A stretch of 64,000 nt of DNA from Nostoc sp. LPT. GTDB lineage: Bacteria; Cyanobacteriota; Cyanobacteriia; Cyanobacteriales; Nostocaceae. Of the stretch, positions 36,429-45,685 are shown piece after piece. A program made the position numbers and the translations under genes. Positions within the stretch are counted from its first letter, which is position 1; every line of letters starts with the position of its first letter. The stretch lies in the NCBI RefSeq assembly GCF_017115165.1, contig NZ_JABXKF010000175.1, forward strand, positions 62,001 to 126,000, written 5' to 3'. The notes under the pieces are model-generated. The model made no database searches, was not told the origin of the DNA, and was given only the letters and a program-made list of their open reading frames with translations.

Positions 36429-36593
36429 ATCCTGAGCAAAGTTGCTTTTGAAGTGGCTAGGGTACGTGGCAGTCATCATATTATGATACATAGTGATGGG
36501 CGTAGGACAGTAGTTCCTGTACATTCAGGTGAAACAATTGGTCGTGGTTTGCTAGCACAAATACTACGCAATTGCCAAATAACTCGTGAATAA
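36429..36593 (+). pseudogene. HicA-like mRNA interferase remnant lacking its N-terminus
   Basis: The frame reads ILSKVAFEVARVRGSHHIMI, then HSDGRRTVVPVHSGETIGRG and LLAQILRNCQITRE before TAA. This matches the HicA core, including the catalytic His in RGSHH. The first ~15 residues with the start codon are missing: upstream the frame meets TGA at 36408. A whole HicB-type partner is not seen. Most likely a degraded toxin gene. Confidence 0.7.
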
Positions 36594-37008
36594 TTTAGGG
36601 AATTGTTGTAAGTATTGATGATTTTGAAGGTTAGATGTTATGTACAAATAATGTCGTAATGAGCGCGATCACTAAATATGATACTCAACCTGCTGTAGTG
36701 CGGCTACTATGTTTTAAAAAGAGCTTTATTGGCTAAAAAAAGTCTAGTTTATACTACTGTTTTGTATTCCTCATCACATATTATTTAGCCAATATTATGT
36801 ATTAATGCAATCGGATGTTTTCGCTTTCCAGCAAAAGAAACGTTTTGTGAAATGCCTTGCTAAATCGGATTTATTTGCTACTTTTGAGCAGAAATTGCTC
36901 ACTGAGTAAAAAAATTAAAGTCAAATGATAAATATTATTCTATATACCCTATAATTCTTATAATTACGGTATTCGTCTAGAAATACCGTAGATTTAGGGG
37001 TGATTCTA
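36594..37008. other. spacer upstream of the sulfate-binding protein gene, with an inverted repeat
   Basis: No gene is seen. A 9-base inverted repeat (TACGGTATT at 36965-36973, AATACCGTA at 36982-36990, 8-base loop) lies 18 bp before the sulfate-binding protein start. It could be an operator or an mRNA hairpin; there is no T-run for a terminator. Confidence 0.5.
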
Positions 37009-38166
37009 ATGCGCAAGTCGCAACAACCGACACAATTAAGTAAATTTCTAAGCGAGGGCATGCAGGCTTATGTTATGAAAGCTTTGCAGAATATACAACT
37101 CTCGTATCAACACGCAATTATAAGTTGGTTGAATGGACGCACTGTACAAAGCTTTGTAAGTCTGTTTCTAATAAGTATTTTTTTTAGTCTAGCAGTTGCC
37201 TCCTGTTCTGGAAGCAGTTCAGCTAGAAAAAATGATGTTAAGTTAAAACTAGTTTCATTCTCTGTCACCAAAGCCGCTCATGACCAGATAATTCCTAAAT
37301 TTGTCGAAAAATGGAAGCAAGAACATAACCAAAACGTCACATTTGATCAAAGTTATGGAGGTTCTGGTGCTCAAGCGGCGGCTGTGATAGCCGGTTCACA
37401 AGAAGCAGATATAGTACATTTGGCACTTCCCCTGGATATCAACAAAATTCAACAAGCAGGTTTAATTAAAACAGGTTGGGAAATAAAATCACCGAGAAGT
37501 GGTATTGTGAGTAGATCGGTTGCTGCGATCGTCACTCGTGAAGGTAACCCAAAAGGCATCAATACCTGGGCAGACTTGGCAAAAGATGGCGTGAAAGTGA
37601 TTGCGGCTAACCCAAAAACTTCTGGTATTGCTATCTGGGAATTCTTGGCTTTTTGGGGTTCGGTGAGTCTAACGGGAGGTGACGAAGCCACAGCGCTAAA
37701 TTACGTCACCAAAGTTTATAAAAACACTCCTATTCTGACAAAAGATGCTCGTGAAGCTAGCGATTTATTTTTCCAAAAAGGTCAGGGTGATGTCTTAATC
37801 AACTACGAGAATGAGGTAATTTTAGCAGGAAAAAATGGGACTAAACTACCTTATGTTGTACCCCAAGTTAATATTTCCATTGATAATCCTGTAGCCGTAG
37901 TTGATAAAAACGTTGATAAGCACGGTACAAGAGAAGTTGCACAAGCATTTGTTGATTTCCTTTACTCGACAGAAGCTCAACGGGAATTTGCAAAATTACA
38001 ATATCGTCCTGTTAACCCCAGCGTTACCCAAGAAGTAGCATCACAACATCCCCCAATTAAAACTTTATTCACATCTCAAGATTTAGGTGGCTGGGATATT
38101 ATCCAGAAAAAGTTTTTTGGAGATGGGGCAATTTTTGACAAAGTGCAAGCTGCGAATAAAGCATGA
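37009..38166 (+). CDS. sbpA: sulfate ABC transporter periplasmic substrate-binding protein
   Basis: A protein of 385 residues from ATG 37009 (a GTG three codons earlier is possible). After an unusually long N-terminal extension comes a hydrophobic signal with a lipobox-like ASC (FFSLAVASCSGSS, Cys about 66). The mature part is of the Sbp type: LVSFSVTKAAHDQIIPKFVE; SYGGSGAQAAAVIAGSQEADIV; NPKTSGIAIWEFLAFWGS; LINYENEVILA. It captures sulfate (or thiosulfate) for import. No cysT/cysW/cysA genes are nearby; it is followed instead by the phosphate pst operon. Confidence 0.88.
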   Translation: MRKSQQPTQLSKFLSEGMQAYVMKALQNIQLSYQHAIISWLNGRTVQSFVSLFLISIFFSLAVASCSGSSSARKNDVKLKLVSFSVTKAAHDQIIPKFVEKWKQEHNQNVTFDQSYGGSGAQAAAVIAGSQEADIVHLALPLDINKIQQAGLIKTGWEIKSPRSGIVSRSVAAIVTREGNPKGINTWADLAKDGVKVIAANPKTSGIAIWEFLAFWGSVSLTGGDEATALNYVTKVYKNTPILTKDAREASDLFFQKGQGDVLINYENEVILAGKNGTKLPYVVPQVNISIDNPVAVVDKNVDKHGTREVAQAFVDFLYSTEAQREFAKLQYRPVNPSVTQEVASQHPPIKTLFTSQDLGGWDIIQKKFFGDGAIFDKVQAANKA

Positions 38167-38250
38167 TATCTATTTTTTCATGCAGCATTCTCTACTTGCA
38201 GATAGCCAAGCATAAGCAATTCGTAGTCATTTTATCTCAATTGATAATTT

Positions 38251-39252
38251 ATGAGCTTTCGTAGCCGATTTAAGCATAGCCTTTTCCTGACATTTTTAAT
38301 GATTATTGCCAGCAGTATCACTGCTTGTAGCAGTAATGAGGAAAAGAAAAGTCAGGTTAGTATTGATGGTGCAGCTGTAGGTTTTCCTATTTCTTTAGCA
38401 GTTGCAGAAGAATACGGTAAAGTCAAACCTGAAGCTAAAGTAAGCGTTGCCTCAAGTGGTACTGGTGGTGGTTTCAGTAAATTTTGTAATGGCGATCTTG
38501 ATATAGCTGGTGCTTCTCGCACCATTAGAGATGAAGAAATCAAAAAATGTCAAAGTAAGAATATTAAATTTGTTGAGTTGCCTATAGCTTTAGATGGTAT
38601 CGCCGTGATTGCCAACCGCCAAAATAACTTTGCCAAATGTCTAACTATTAAGGAACTGGGTAAGATTTGGGGCGGCAAATCAGACGGCAAAATATTGAGA
38701 TGGAATCAAGTTAATCCCAAGTTTCCTAATCAAAAGCTGAAGCTGTATGCTCCATCTTCTGATACAGGAACATTCGATTATATGACTCAAGCTGTGACTG
38801 GCAAAGCTAAGAATGGGCGTACAGACTACACTGCCACTCAGAATCAAAACCTTCTCGTCCAAGGAGTGTCAGGTGATGTATCAGCTTTGGGTTATGTAGG
38901 GATATCTTACTACATTCAAAATCAAGATAAACTCAATCTAGTTGCTGTAGAAAGTCTGACAGGAAAGTGTGAAAAACCAGTTCCGGTAGATAATGTGATC
39001 AAAAATATCTACACACCTTTGTCTCGTCCTCTGTTTATCTATGTCAGTAGAAAATCCTTAGATACTAAGCCAGCAGTAAAAGAATTTGTAGATTTTTATC
39101 TAGAAAATTCTTGGAAGTGGGTAGATAGCGTTGGTTATGTAGCATTACCTGATGAAGCTTACCTCAAAGTCAAACAAAAATTTGCTACTGGTGAAACTGG
39201 GACAAAGTTTAAAAAAGCAAAACCAGGTGAACCGATCACAAACTTCATTTAA
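38251..39252 (+). CDS. pstS: phosphate ABC transporter substrate-binding protein PstS
   Basis: A 333-residue lipoprotein: signal peptide with lipobox SSITACSSN (Cys about 26). The mature part carries the phosphate-contact segments AAVGFPISL, SSGTGGGFSKFCNGDLDIAGASR, APSSDTGTFDYM and SALGYVGISYYI. It belongs to the SphX/PstS branch common in cyanobacteria. First gene of a co-directional pstSCAB operon. I looked for CTTAACCT-type Pho boxes in the 84-bp spacer upstream and did not find convincing ones. Confidence 0.93.
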   Translation: MSFRSRFKHSLFLTFLMIIASSITACSSNEEKKSQVSIDGAAVGFPISLAVAEEYGKVKPEAKVSVASSGTGGGFSKFCNGDLDIAGASRTIRDEEIKKCQSKNIKFVELPIALDGIAVIANRQNNFAKCLTIKELGKIWGGKSDGKILRWNQVNPKFPNQKLKLYAPSSDTGTFDYMTQAVTGKAKNGRTDYTATQNQNLLVQGVSGDVSALGYVGISYYIQNQDKLNLVAVESLTGKCEKPVPVDNVIKNIYTPLSRPLFIYVSRKSLDTKPAVKEFVDFYLENSWKWVDSVGYVALPDEAYLKVKQKFATGETGTKFKKAKPGEPITNFI

Positions 39253-39301
39253 ATAAAGTCCTAGTCATTGTAGTCTGAGTGTAGTTAAAACTTAACTGTT
39301 T

Positions 39302-40243
39302 ATGCAAAATACCAATTCTCAAGACGAGCCTTATCTACTATCCAGACAGTCACTGGATAAAAATCCATCTGAAGATATCTCAGAAAAGATTGTTGCAGCA
39401 GTTTTATTTGCTTGTGCTTTAGTTTCAGTTTTAACTACCTTTGGTATTGTTGTAATTATCTTTCAGGAGACATTCGGTTTTTTCCAAGAAGTTTCCTTTG
39501 CCCAATTTTTTCTTGATACTAAATGGACGCCTTTATTTGCTAATAGACATTTTGGTGTTTGGCCATTGATTAATGGCACTTTCTTGACTACAGCTATTGC
39601 TATGGCAGTTGCTATTCCTTTGGGTTTATCTTCTGCTATTTATTTGAGTGAATATGCTGAACCCAAAGTGGCTGCAATTTTACGTCCAGCAGTAGAACTT
39701 TTAGCGGGAATACCCACAGTAGTATATGGTTACTTTGCGCTGTTGTTCCTTACACCATTGCTGCGGAATTTTATCCCTCTGGAAATATTCAACGCTTTGA
39801 GTGCGGGGTTAATGATGGGGGTAATGATTACTCCTACTGTTGGTTCTATCAGCTTAGATGCTATCCGAGCAGTTCCACGTTCTTTGCGAGAAGGAGCTTA
39901 TGCTTTAGGTATCACTAAACTGGAAACCATTTTTAAAGTAGTTCTACCAGCCGCGCTTTCTGGAATCATAGCCTCGATTATTTTGGGTATTTCTCGAGCT
40001 GTGGGTGAAACAATGACTGTACTCATCGCTGCCGGACAACAACCAAGACTAACTGTTAATTTTGCCGAATCAATAGAAACAATGACAGCTTACATGGCAC
40101 AAATTTCTGGTGGAGATAGTCCACGTGGTAGTCTCAATTTCAAGACATTATATGCTGTAGGCGCTGTTCTGTTTCTACTTACCCTTGCTTTGAATATTGT
40201 TAGTTACTGGATTGCTAATCGCTTTAAAGAAAAATACGACTAA
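39302..40243 (+). CDS. pstC: phosphate ABC transporter permease PstC
   Basis: A 313-residue inner-membrane permease with six main hydrophobic segments. It shows FGVWPLINGTFLTTAIAMAV, then AIPLGLSSAIYLSEYAEPKV, and the conserved cytoplasmic EAA-like loop AIRAVPRSLREGAYALGITKLETIFKVVLPAALSGI. The end is SYWIANRFKEKYD. It pairs with PstA to form the channel; 49 bp follow pstS and 11 bp precede pstA. Confidence 0.94.
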   Translation: MQNTNSQDEPYLLSRQSLDKNPSEDISEKIVAAVLFACALVSVLTTFGIVVIIFQETFGFFQEVSFAQFFLDTKWTPLFANRHFGVWPLINGTFLTTAIAMAVAIPLGLSSAIYLSEYAEPKVAAILRPAVELLAGIPTVVYGYFALLFLTPLLRNFIPLEIFNALSAGLMMGVMITPTVGSISLDAIRAVPRSLREGAYALGITKLETIFKVVLPAALSGIIASIILGISRAVGETMTVLIAAGQQPRLTVNFAESIETMTAYMAQISGGDSPRGSLNFKTLYAVGAVLFLLTLALNIVSYWIANRFKEKYD

Positions 40244-40254
40244 ACTAAATAGAT

Positions 40255-41154
40255 ATGGCTACAAGTTATCAACAAGATGATTCTCTAGATTCTGCGGCAG
40301 AATTTACCGATAATGTTGAAAGTAGGGAGACATTAGGTAAAGTATTTGAAGTACTTTTTTTGTTAGGATTGCTGATTGGTTTATTTATCCTAGCTTTGCT
40401 ACTTTTTGATATTTTTCGAGACGGATTAGGCAGATTTTTATCACCCGGCTTTCTTACGGAAACTCCTTCTCGTTTTCCCGATCAAGGTGGTATTCGTCCT
40501 GCGATTATCAGCAGTGTTCTTTTAGGATCTGTTGTGATTTTAGTGACTGTCCCAATAGGTGTAGGAGCAGCTTTATATCTAGAAGAGTATGCACCTAAAG
40601 CTTGGTGGACAGCGATTATTGAGATTAATATCAGTAATCTTGCAGGTGTGCCTTCTATCGTCTATGGATTGCTGGGTTTAGGGGTTTTCAATTATTTGCT
40701 TGGATTTGGCCCCGCTTTGATTTCCGGTGCATTGACTTTATCTTTGTTGTCTTTACCAGTAATTATTGTGACAGCTAGAGAAGCAATTCGCGCTGTCCCA
40801 GATTCCTTGAGAAATGCTTCTTACGGATTAGGTGTCACAAAATGGCGAACTATCAGCAATCATGTCATACCCTATGCTATTCCCGGTATTCTAACGGGGG
40901 TGATTATCTCTATATCCCGCGCTATTGGTGATGCAGCATCTCTGATTGTTGTAGGTGCTGTGGGTTTTCTCACCTTTAACCCTGGTTTGTTTCAGAGATT
41001 TATGGCATTACCTATTCAAATTTACAGTTACATAACTCGTCCTGAACCGGGTTTTGCTAGTGCAGCAGCAGCGACAATTATTGCGTTGTTAATCTTGATT
41101 TTAGTTTTAAATGGTGTAGCAATTTATATTCGACAACGCTTCTCAATAAGTTAG
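40255..41154 (+). CDS. pstA: phosphate ABC transporter permease PstA
   Basis: A 299-residue inner-membrane permease. An acidic cytoplasmic start (TSYQQDDSLDSAAEFTDNVE) is followed by six membrane segments; the family stretch GGIRPAIISSVLLGSVVILV, YLEEYAPKAWWT and the EAA loop AIRAVPDSLRNASYGLGVTKWRTISNHVIPYAIPGI are clear. It partners PstC. Confidence 0.94.
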   Translation: MATSYQQDDSLDSAAEFTDNVESRETLGKVFEVLFLLGLLIGLFILALLLFDIFRDGLGRFLSPGFLTETPSRFPDQGGIRPAIISSVLLGSVVILVTVPIGVGAALYLEEYAPKAWWTAIIEINISNLAGVPSIVYGLLGLGVFNYLLGFGPALISGALTLSLLSLPVIIVTAREAIRAVPDSLRNASYGLGVTKWRTISNHVIPYAIPGILTGVIISISRAIGDAASLIVVGAVGFLTFNPGLFQRFMALPIQIYSYITRPEPGFASAAAATIIALLILILVLNGVAIYIRQRFSIS

Positions 41155-41205
41155 GTAATTAAATATCTAATTCGATAAATTCACGGATATTAGGAGAACA
41201 GCCAA

Positions 41206-42033
41206 ATGACTTATAGCAATAGTAAAAGTAAATCAGATAGTGCCACAATCGACCAAGACAAGGGTGTATTCAATGTTGAAGGTGTGAAGGTCTACTATGG
41301 GGGATTTCTGGCCCTTTTAGATGTCTACCTAAAGATTCCTGAAAAACAAATTATTGCTTTTATTGGGCCTTCAGGATGTGGTAAAAGTACCTTACTGCGT
41401 TGCTTCAACCGGATGAATGATTTAATCCCTGGGGCTAAGGTTGAGGGTAGACTGAATTATCGCGATCGCAACATTTACGATCCGAAGATAAACTCTGTAA
41501 AATTACGCCGCCAAGTCGGAATGGTTTTTCAAAGACCGAATCCTTTTCCCAAGTCAATCTACGAAAATATTTCCTTTGGGCCGCGGGCTAACGGTTACAA
41601 AGGTAACATTGATGAATTGGTGGAAGATTCTCTCAGACGCGCTGCTATCTGGGATGAAGTCAAAGATAAACTTAAAGAGAAGGGAACTGCATTATCTGGC
41701 GGACAACAACAACGGCTTTGCATAGCAAGAGCGATCGCGATGAAGCCAGATGTATTATTGATGGATGAACCATGTTCTGCTCTTGACCCAATTTCTAGCC
41801 GCCAAGTCGAAGAACTCTGCTTAGAACTCAAGCAACAATACACTATCATTATGGTGACACACAATATGCAGCAAGCTTCCAGAGTGGCAGATTTCACGGC
41901 TTTCTTCAATACAGAAATTGATGAGCATGGTAAACGTCGTGGCAAATTAGTTGAGTTTAATCCTACAGCGCAAATGTTCAGTTCTCCTCAAACCAAAGAA
42001 GCTGAAGATTATATCAGTGGACGCTTCGGTTAA
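41206..42033 (+). CDS. pstB: phosphate ABC transporter ATP-binding protein PstB
   Basis: A 275-residue ATPase that drives phosphate import at the inner membrane. Walker A GPSGCGKST, Q-loop MVFQRPNPFPKSIYENI, signature LSGGQQQRLCIARAIA, Walker B VLLMDEPCSALDP and H-loop MVTHNMQQASRVAD are all intact, as is the PstB-specific RCFNRMNDLIPGAKVEG. It ends the pst operon. An AGGAG precedes the ATG. Confidence 0.96.
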   Translation: MTYSNSKSKSDSATIDQDKGVFNVEGVKVYYGGFLALLDVYLKIPEKQIIAFIGPSGCGKSTLLRCFNRMNDLIPGAKVEGRLNYRDRNIYDPKINSVKLRRQVGMVFQRPNPFPKSIYENISFGPRANGYKGNIDELVEDSLRRAAIWDEVKDKLKEKGTALSGGQQQRLCIARAIAMKPDVLLMDEPCSALDPISSRQVEELCLELKQQYTIIMVTHNMQQASRVADFTAFFNTEIDEHGKRRGKLVEFNPTAQMFSSPQTKEAEDYISGRFG

Positions 42034-42412
42034 GAGACATCACAGTTGAAGGGGAAAGGTAAAAGCCAAGTTCAGTTATGAGCGACTATTATTCCTTTGT
42101 CCTTTAATTTAAATTTAGTCAACTAAATAGACATCTCCGGAAATTAATTATGCGTTCACCAAAACCCTTGTAGAGACACGAAATTTTGCGTCTCTATATT
42201 CTTTTCCGGAAATGTCTAATGTCCCCTTAAAAAATCTTTCGTCTACTGAAATTAAAATATAAGCTTGTCATTGCGGCAAACAGTTTCTTTAAGTCATATT
42301 TTGTTTACGAATTAGCTCTTATTGAGCCAATAACTTAATTTGCTATAGTGTCAAGCAATCGCAGTAAGATAATTGAGAATTAATAGCATTAGTTTTCCAA
42401 CATCTACCAATT
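42034..42412. other. spacer after pstB containing a MITE-like element
   Basis: No gene is seen between pstB and the AraC regulator. The inverted-repeat element at 42129-42217 is listed separately. No clear terminator with T-run was found. Confidence 0.45.
42129..42217. mobile_element. 89-bp MITE-like element with 15-bp terminal inverted repeats
   Basis: The ends AGACATCTCCGGAAA (42129-42143) and TTTCCGGAAATGTCT (42203-42217) are complementary with one mismatch. Inside is a second imperfect palindrome TAGAGACACGAAA/TTTTGCGTCTCTA. It is non-coding; a target duplication was not resolved. Confidence 0.7.
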
Positions 42413-43459
42413 ATGACTATCACCCTGACGATGAAAGAGGAGTGGGAACTGTGGGACGAAGCTGCAATAAACAGCCTGCAAAACCCAGAGCCTAATGAAT
42501 TTATTTGTCAAATGCCAAGACTTCTCGGCAAGGGCTATGTGCGAGATATTGAAGTGTATCCCAATCTCTGCCTTTCAATTAGGGACTATGAATATCACGA
42601 TGATGTATTGCTGAAAATTCCTGAATGGGATCATTCACTGCAATTTTGTGTCTGGCTTTTAGGAAATGCCACAGACGATACACTCATTTCTGGTGCTGGC
42701 GTTCAACGCCAATTTACTTTGGAGACTCCGAAATCTCAACGGATTGTGAGCGTTGAGATTCATATGCCACCTGAGCTATTGGGAACTTTTTTCCCAACAG
42801 TGGACGGCGAAATTCCTTTTGAGTTCAGGCAACTAGCAAAGGGTGATGATTGGCAGACAATGCTACACCCCAAAATGACTACTGCTATCAACTGTGTGGC
42901 ACAGCAAATCATTAATTGTCCCTATCAAGGAATCAGCAAGCGGATGTTTTTGCAGGCGAGAGTGCTAGAACTAATGAGGTTGCAATTAACTCCCCTCTTG
43001 GCAGAGCAAGGGAGACTGCAACAGCCGCCACGATTAAAGGCACAAACTATCGCCCAGATTCATTATGCCAGGGAAATTTTACTCTCCCGTTTGGAGAATC
43101 CGCCATCGATACTGGAATTATCGCAGTTGGTGGGAGTAAGCGATCGCACCCTCCAACGTGGATTTCAGGAACTGTTTGGCAAAACAGCATTTAGCTACCT
43201 GACAGAAAAACGTATGGAATGGGCAGAGCAGTTATTGCGTCAGGGAAACATGACTATTGCTGAGGTTGGTAACCGCATTGGCTATTCTAACCTGGGACAC
43301 TTTGTGGCTGCTTTCAAGCGCAGATTTGGGATTACACCGAGTCAAAGTTTAATGGGGAAAAAGTCGGTTTTGGCTCAAATATTGAGCGGGTTGAAGTACT
43401 TAAAGGACCCGCTTCGGTTCTATTCGGTCAAGGCGGACTCGGCGGCAAGGTCAACTTAG
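42413..43459 (+). CDS. AraC-family regulator (PchR-like), C-terminus altered by deletion
   Basis: A 348-residue regulator of the PchR type that in many cyanobacteria precedes siderophore-receptor genes. The N-terminal ~230 residues are the sensor part. The AraC double helix-turn-helix at about 235-325 is intact: REILLSRLENPPSILELSQL and GVSDRTLQRGFQELFGKTAF, then MTIAEVGNRIGYSNLGHFVAAFKRRFGITPSQ. After SLMGKKS (about 322) the last ~27 residues are a TonB-receptor plug sequence read out of frame. A deletion has joined this gene's 3' end to the middle of the receptor gene. The regulator may still function, as its DNA-binding part is complete. Confidence 0.85.
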   Translation: MTITLTMKEEWELWDEAAINSLQNPEPNEFICQMPRLLGKGYVRDIEVYPNLCLSIRDYEYHDDVLLKIPEWDHSLQFCVWLLGNATDDTLISGAGVQRQFTLETPKSQRIVSVEIHMPPELLGTFFPTVDGEIPFEFRQLAKGDDWQTMLHPKMTTAINCVAQQIINCPYQGISKRMFLQARVLELMRLQLTPLLAEQGRLQQPPRLKAQTIAQIHYAREILLSRLENPPSILELSQLVGVSDRTLQRGFQELFGKTAFSYLTEKRMEWAEQLLRQGNMTIAEVGNRIGYSNLGHFVAAFKRRFGITPSQSLMGKKSVLAQILSGLKYLKDPLRFYSVKADSAARST

Positions 43460-45057
43460 TAACGAAGCAACCATTGCGCGATCCTTTCTACTTCGTAGAA
43501 ACTTCTGTTGGTAGCTACAATTCCTATAGCGGTGCAATTGATTTATCCGGTTCATTGAATGACAGTAAAACGGTGTTGTATCGCCTGAATGCTTCTGCTG
43601 AAACAAACGAAAGCTTTATTGATTTCTATGACCAACAGCAATATCTAATTGCACCTACTTTAAGCTGGCAAATTAGTGACAGAACAAAGCTGACTCTAGA
43701 AGCAAGCTATTCCCTTGCAGAGGGACCCTATGATTTTGGGATACCAGCACAGGGAAGCGTACTGCCTAACCCCAATGGCAAAATTCCTCGTAATCGTTTT
43801 GTGAGTGAGCCTAATCTTAATGACACCTCTAATGGTGCATTTCGGATTGGCTATAATTTTGAACATCGCTTTAGTGATAACTGGCAAGCGCGGAGCGTTT
43901 TTCAGACTTCTTTGTTTCGCCTAAAACGAAATACTGTGTTTTCTTTCGGATTACAAGATGATTTGCTTACCTTGGAAAGAGGCGTTGAGAATTTTGACTA
44001 CGATGAAAATGCTTATAATCTAGACAATTATGTGGTCGCTAAATTGACAACAGGTAGTATCAAGCATGAGCTAGTCGCTGGATTTAACCTGAGCAAAACT
44101 GATACTAATTCCAAAGCTCTTTTTAATGACACGACTCCTCTCAATGTTTTCAATCCCGTGTATAGAACTGCTACAGAAGCTAGTCTTCCAGATTTTGATA
44201 TCAAAAATACGGCGCAACAATTAGGTTTTTACCTTCAGGATCAAATTACCCTAGCAGAAAACTTCAAACTACTTTTGGGTGGACGCTTTGATATTGCCAA
44301 TCAAGAGTTTCAGGATTTATTGAACCAGACAACCGACTTTAAGCAAACAGAAGCTTTTAGCCCTCGTGTTGGCATTGTTTACCAACCTATTCAACCGATC
44401 TCACTCTACGCCAGCTATAGCCGTTCATTCAATCAAGCGACATCTGCATTCGGTGCCGCCCTACCTGAACCGGAGCGAGGAACGCAGTATGAAATCGGGG
44501 TTAAAGCAGATTTGACTGACCGATTAGCTACAACCTTGGCATTTTATGATTTGACTCGCACCAATCTCTCAGCCGAAGATCCAAATAATCCACAACGAAC
44601 TATTCAAATTGGGGAACAGCGCAGTCGTGGGATTGAGTTTGATATATCTGGCGAAATCTTGCCAGGGTGGAACATCATTGCTGGTTATGCTTACACTGAT
44701 GCAGAAATCACAAGAGACAATCCATCGACAGTGGGTAATCAACTGAATAATGTGCCGAGACATGCGCTCAATCTATGGACAACTTACGAAATTCAATCCG
44801 GCAGTTTAAAAGGATTAGGCTTCGGTTTAGGAGCTTTTTACTATGGAGCTCGGCAAGCTGACTTAGCCAATACGGTTGAGTTACCTAGTTATGTACGCAC
44901 AGATGCAGCTATTTATTATAAGCGGGACAATTACCGGGCTGCGATCAATATCAAGAATTTGTTCGACACTGATTATTTTGTCTCTGCACAAAACGTGAAT
45001 CGGATTATACCTGGCGATCCCCTGACAATACAGGGCACAATTTCTTGGCAGTTTTGA
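43369..45057 (+). pseudogene. TonB-dependent siderophore receptor lacking signal peptide and most of the plug
   Basis: In the frame of the following beta-barrel, sequence starts abruptly at about 43369 with FGSNIERVEVLKGPASVLFG and QGGLGGKVNLVTKQP, the end of a TonB plug domain. It then continues through an intact barrel (YSGAIDLSGSLNDS ... LYASYSRSFNQ ... RGTQYEIGVKADL) to the terminal aromatic residue (QGTISWQF). Signal peptide, AMIN and early plug parts are gone; the break overlaps the AraC gene's end. The internal ATG at 43474 cannot restore export. It is non-functional as an outer-membrane receptor. Confidence 0.85.
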
Positions 45058-45177
45058 GCAAACCCCCTGGGCATCCTACGCTTCTATCCGTCAGTCAAAG
45101 TAATTCTGGAAAATATGCTGAGGCTTGATAGTACTTAACTAAAGTAAAATTTTAGTTAAGTATTTATACGGTGTATA

Positions 45178-45603
45178 ATGTTTAAGCCTCTGTCATTTGC
45201 CTTAATTGCAATTACCGTTCTCACAGCATCCATTAATAACCCCAGTCCCACCTTGGCTGGAACATGTGCGTCTAAATGTGGTTCGCGTCTAATTCAGTTT
45301 ACACCTGGGCAACACATTCGAGTTGAAGTTATAAATAGCACACCCAACTTGATTAAAATCCAAAAACCCTCTGGGACTGACGCAATTTCCTTGAGTCTAG
45401 GACAGAAATTAAGTTTAGAACAAATAGAGGGTACAGAACCAAATACATCTCTAATATTTTGGAGCGAAACGGGTTTATCACTACAAGCAATTGTCTCGAA
45501 ACCTAACTTTGGTACATTGCGGCTGGAACTGCGTCCGACTTTGCGCTCTCTGGGCGATCGCTCGTTGTATATTATGGATGATGGTAAGATAAACGTGTTT
45601 TAG
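45178..45603 (+). CDS. secreted conserved unknown protein
   Basis: A 141-residue protein with a signal peptide (MFKPLSFALIAITVLTASINN, cleavage near TLAG). The mature part begins with CASKCGSRLIQFTPGQHIRVEVIN, where the CxxxC could form a disulfide, and is beta-rich (LIKIQKPSGTDAISLSLGQKLSL). It ends DRSLYIMDDGKINVF. I do not recognise a family. It is followed 82 bp later by recJ on the same strand. Confidence 0.65.
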   Translation: MFKPLSFALIAITVLTASINNPSPTLAGTCASKCGSRLIQFTPGQHIRVEVINSTPNLIKIQKPSGTDAISLSLGQKLSLEQIEGTEPNTSLIFWSETGLSLQAIVSKPNFGTLRLELRPTLRSLGDRSLYIMDDGKINVF

Positions 45604-45685
45604 ATAGCAAATTAATGTTATTAGTTATGAGTTAAGAAACAACTTTCAATTCAACACTCATAACTGAAAACTCCTAACTTTTATT

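Noticed and set aside
38167..38250. Pho box in front of pstS
   Set aside because: No tandem CTTAACCT-like repeats with 3-base spacing could be found in the spacer.
43474..45057. Intact TonB-dependent receptor starting at ATG 43474
   Set aside because: This start lies within the end of a plug domain; signal peptide and most of the plug are absent, so I call a pseudogene from 43369.
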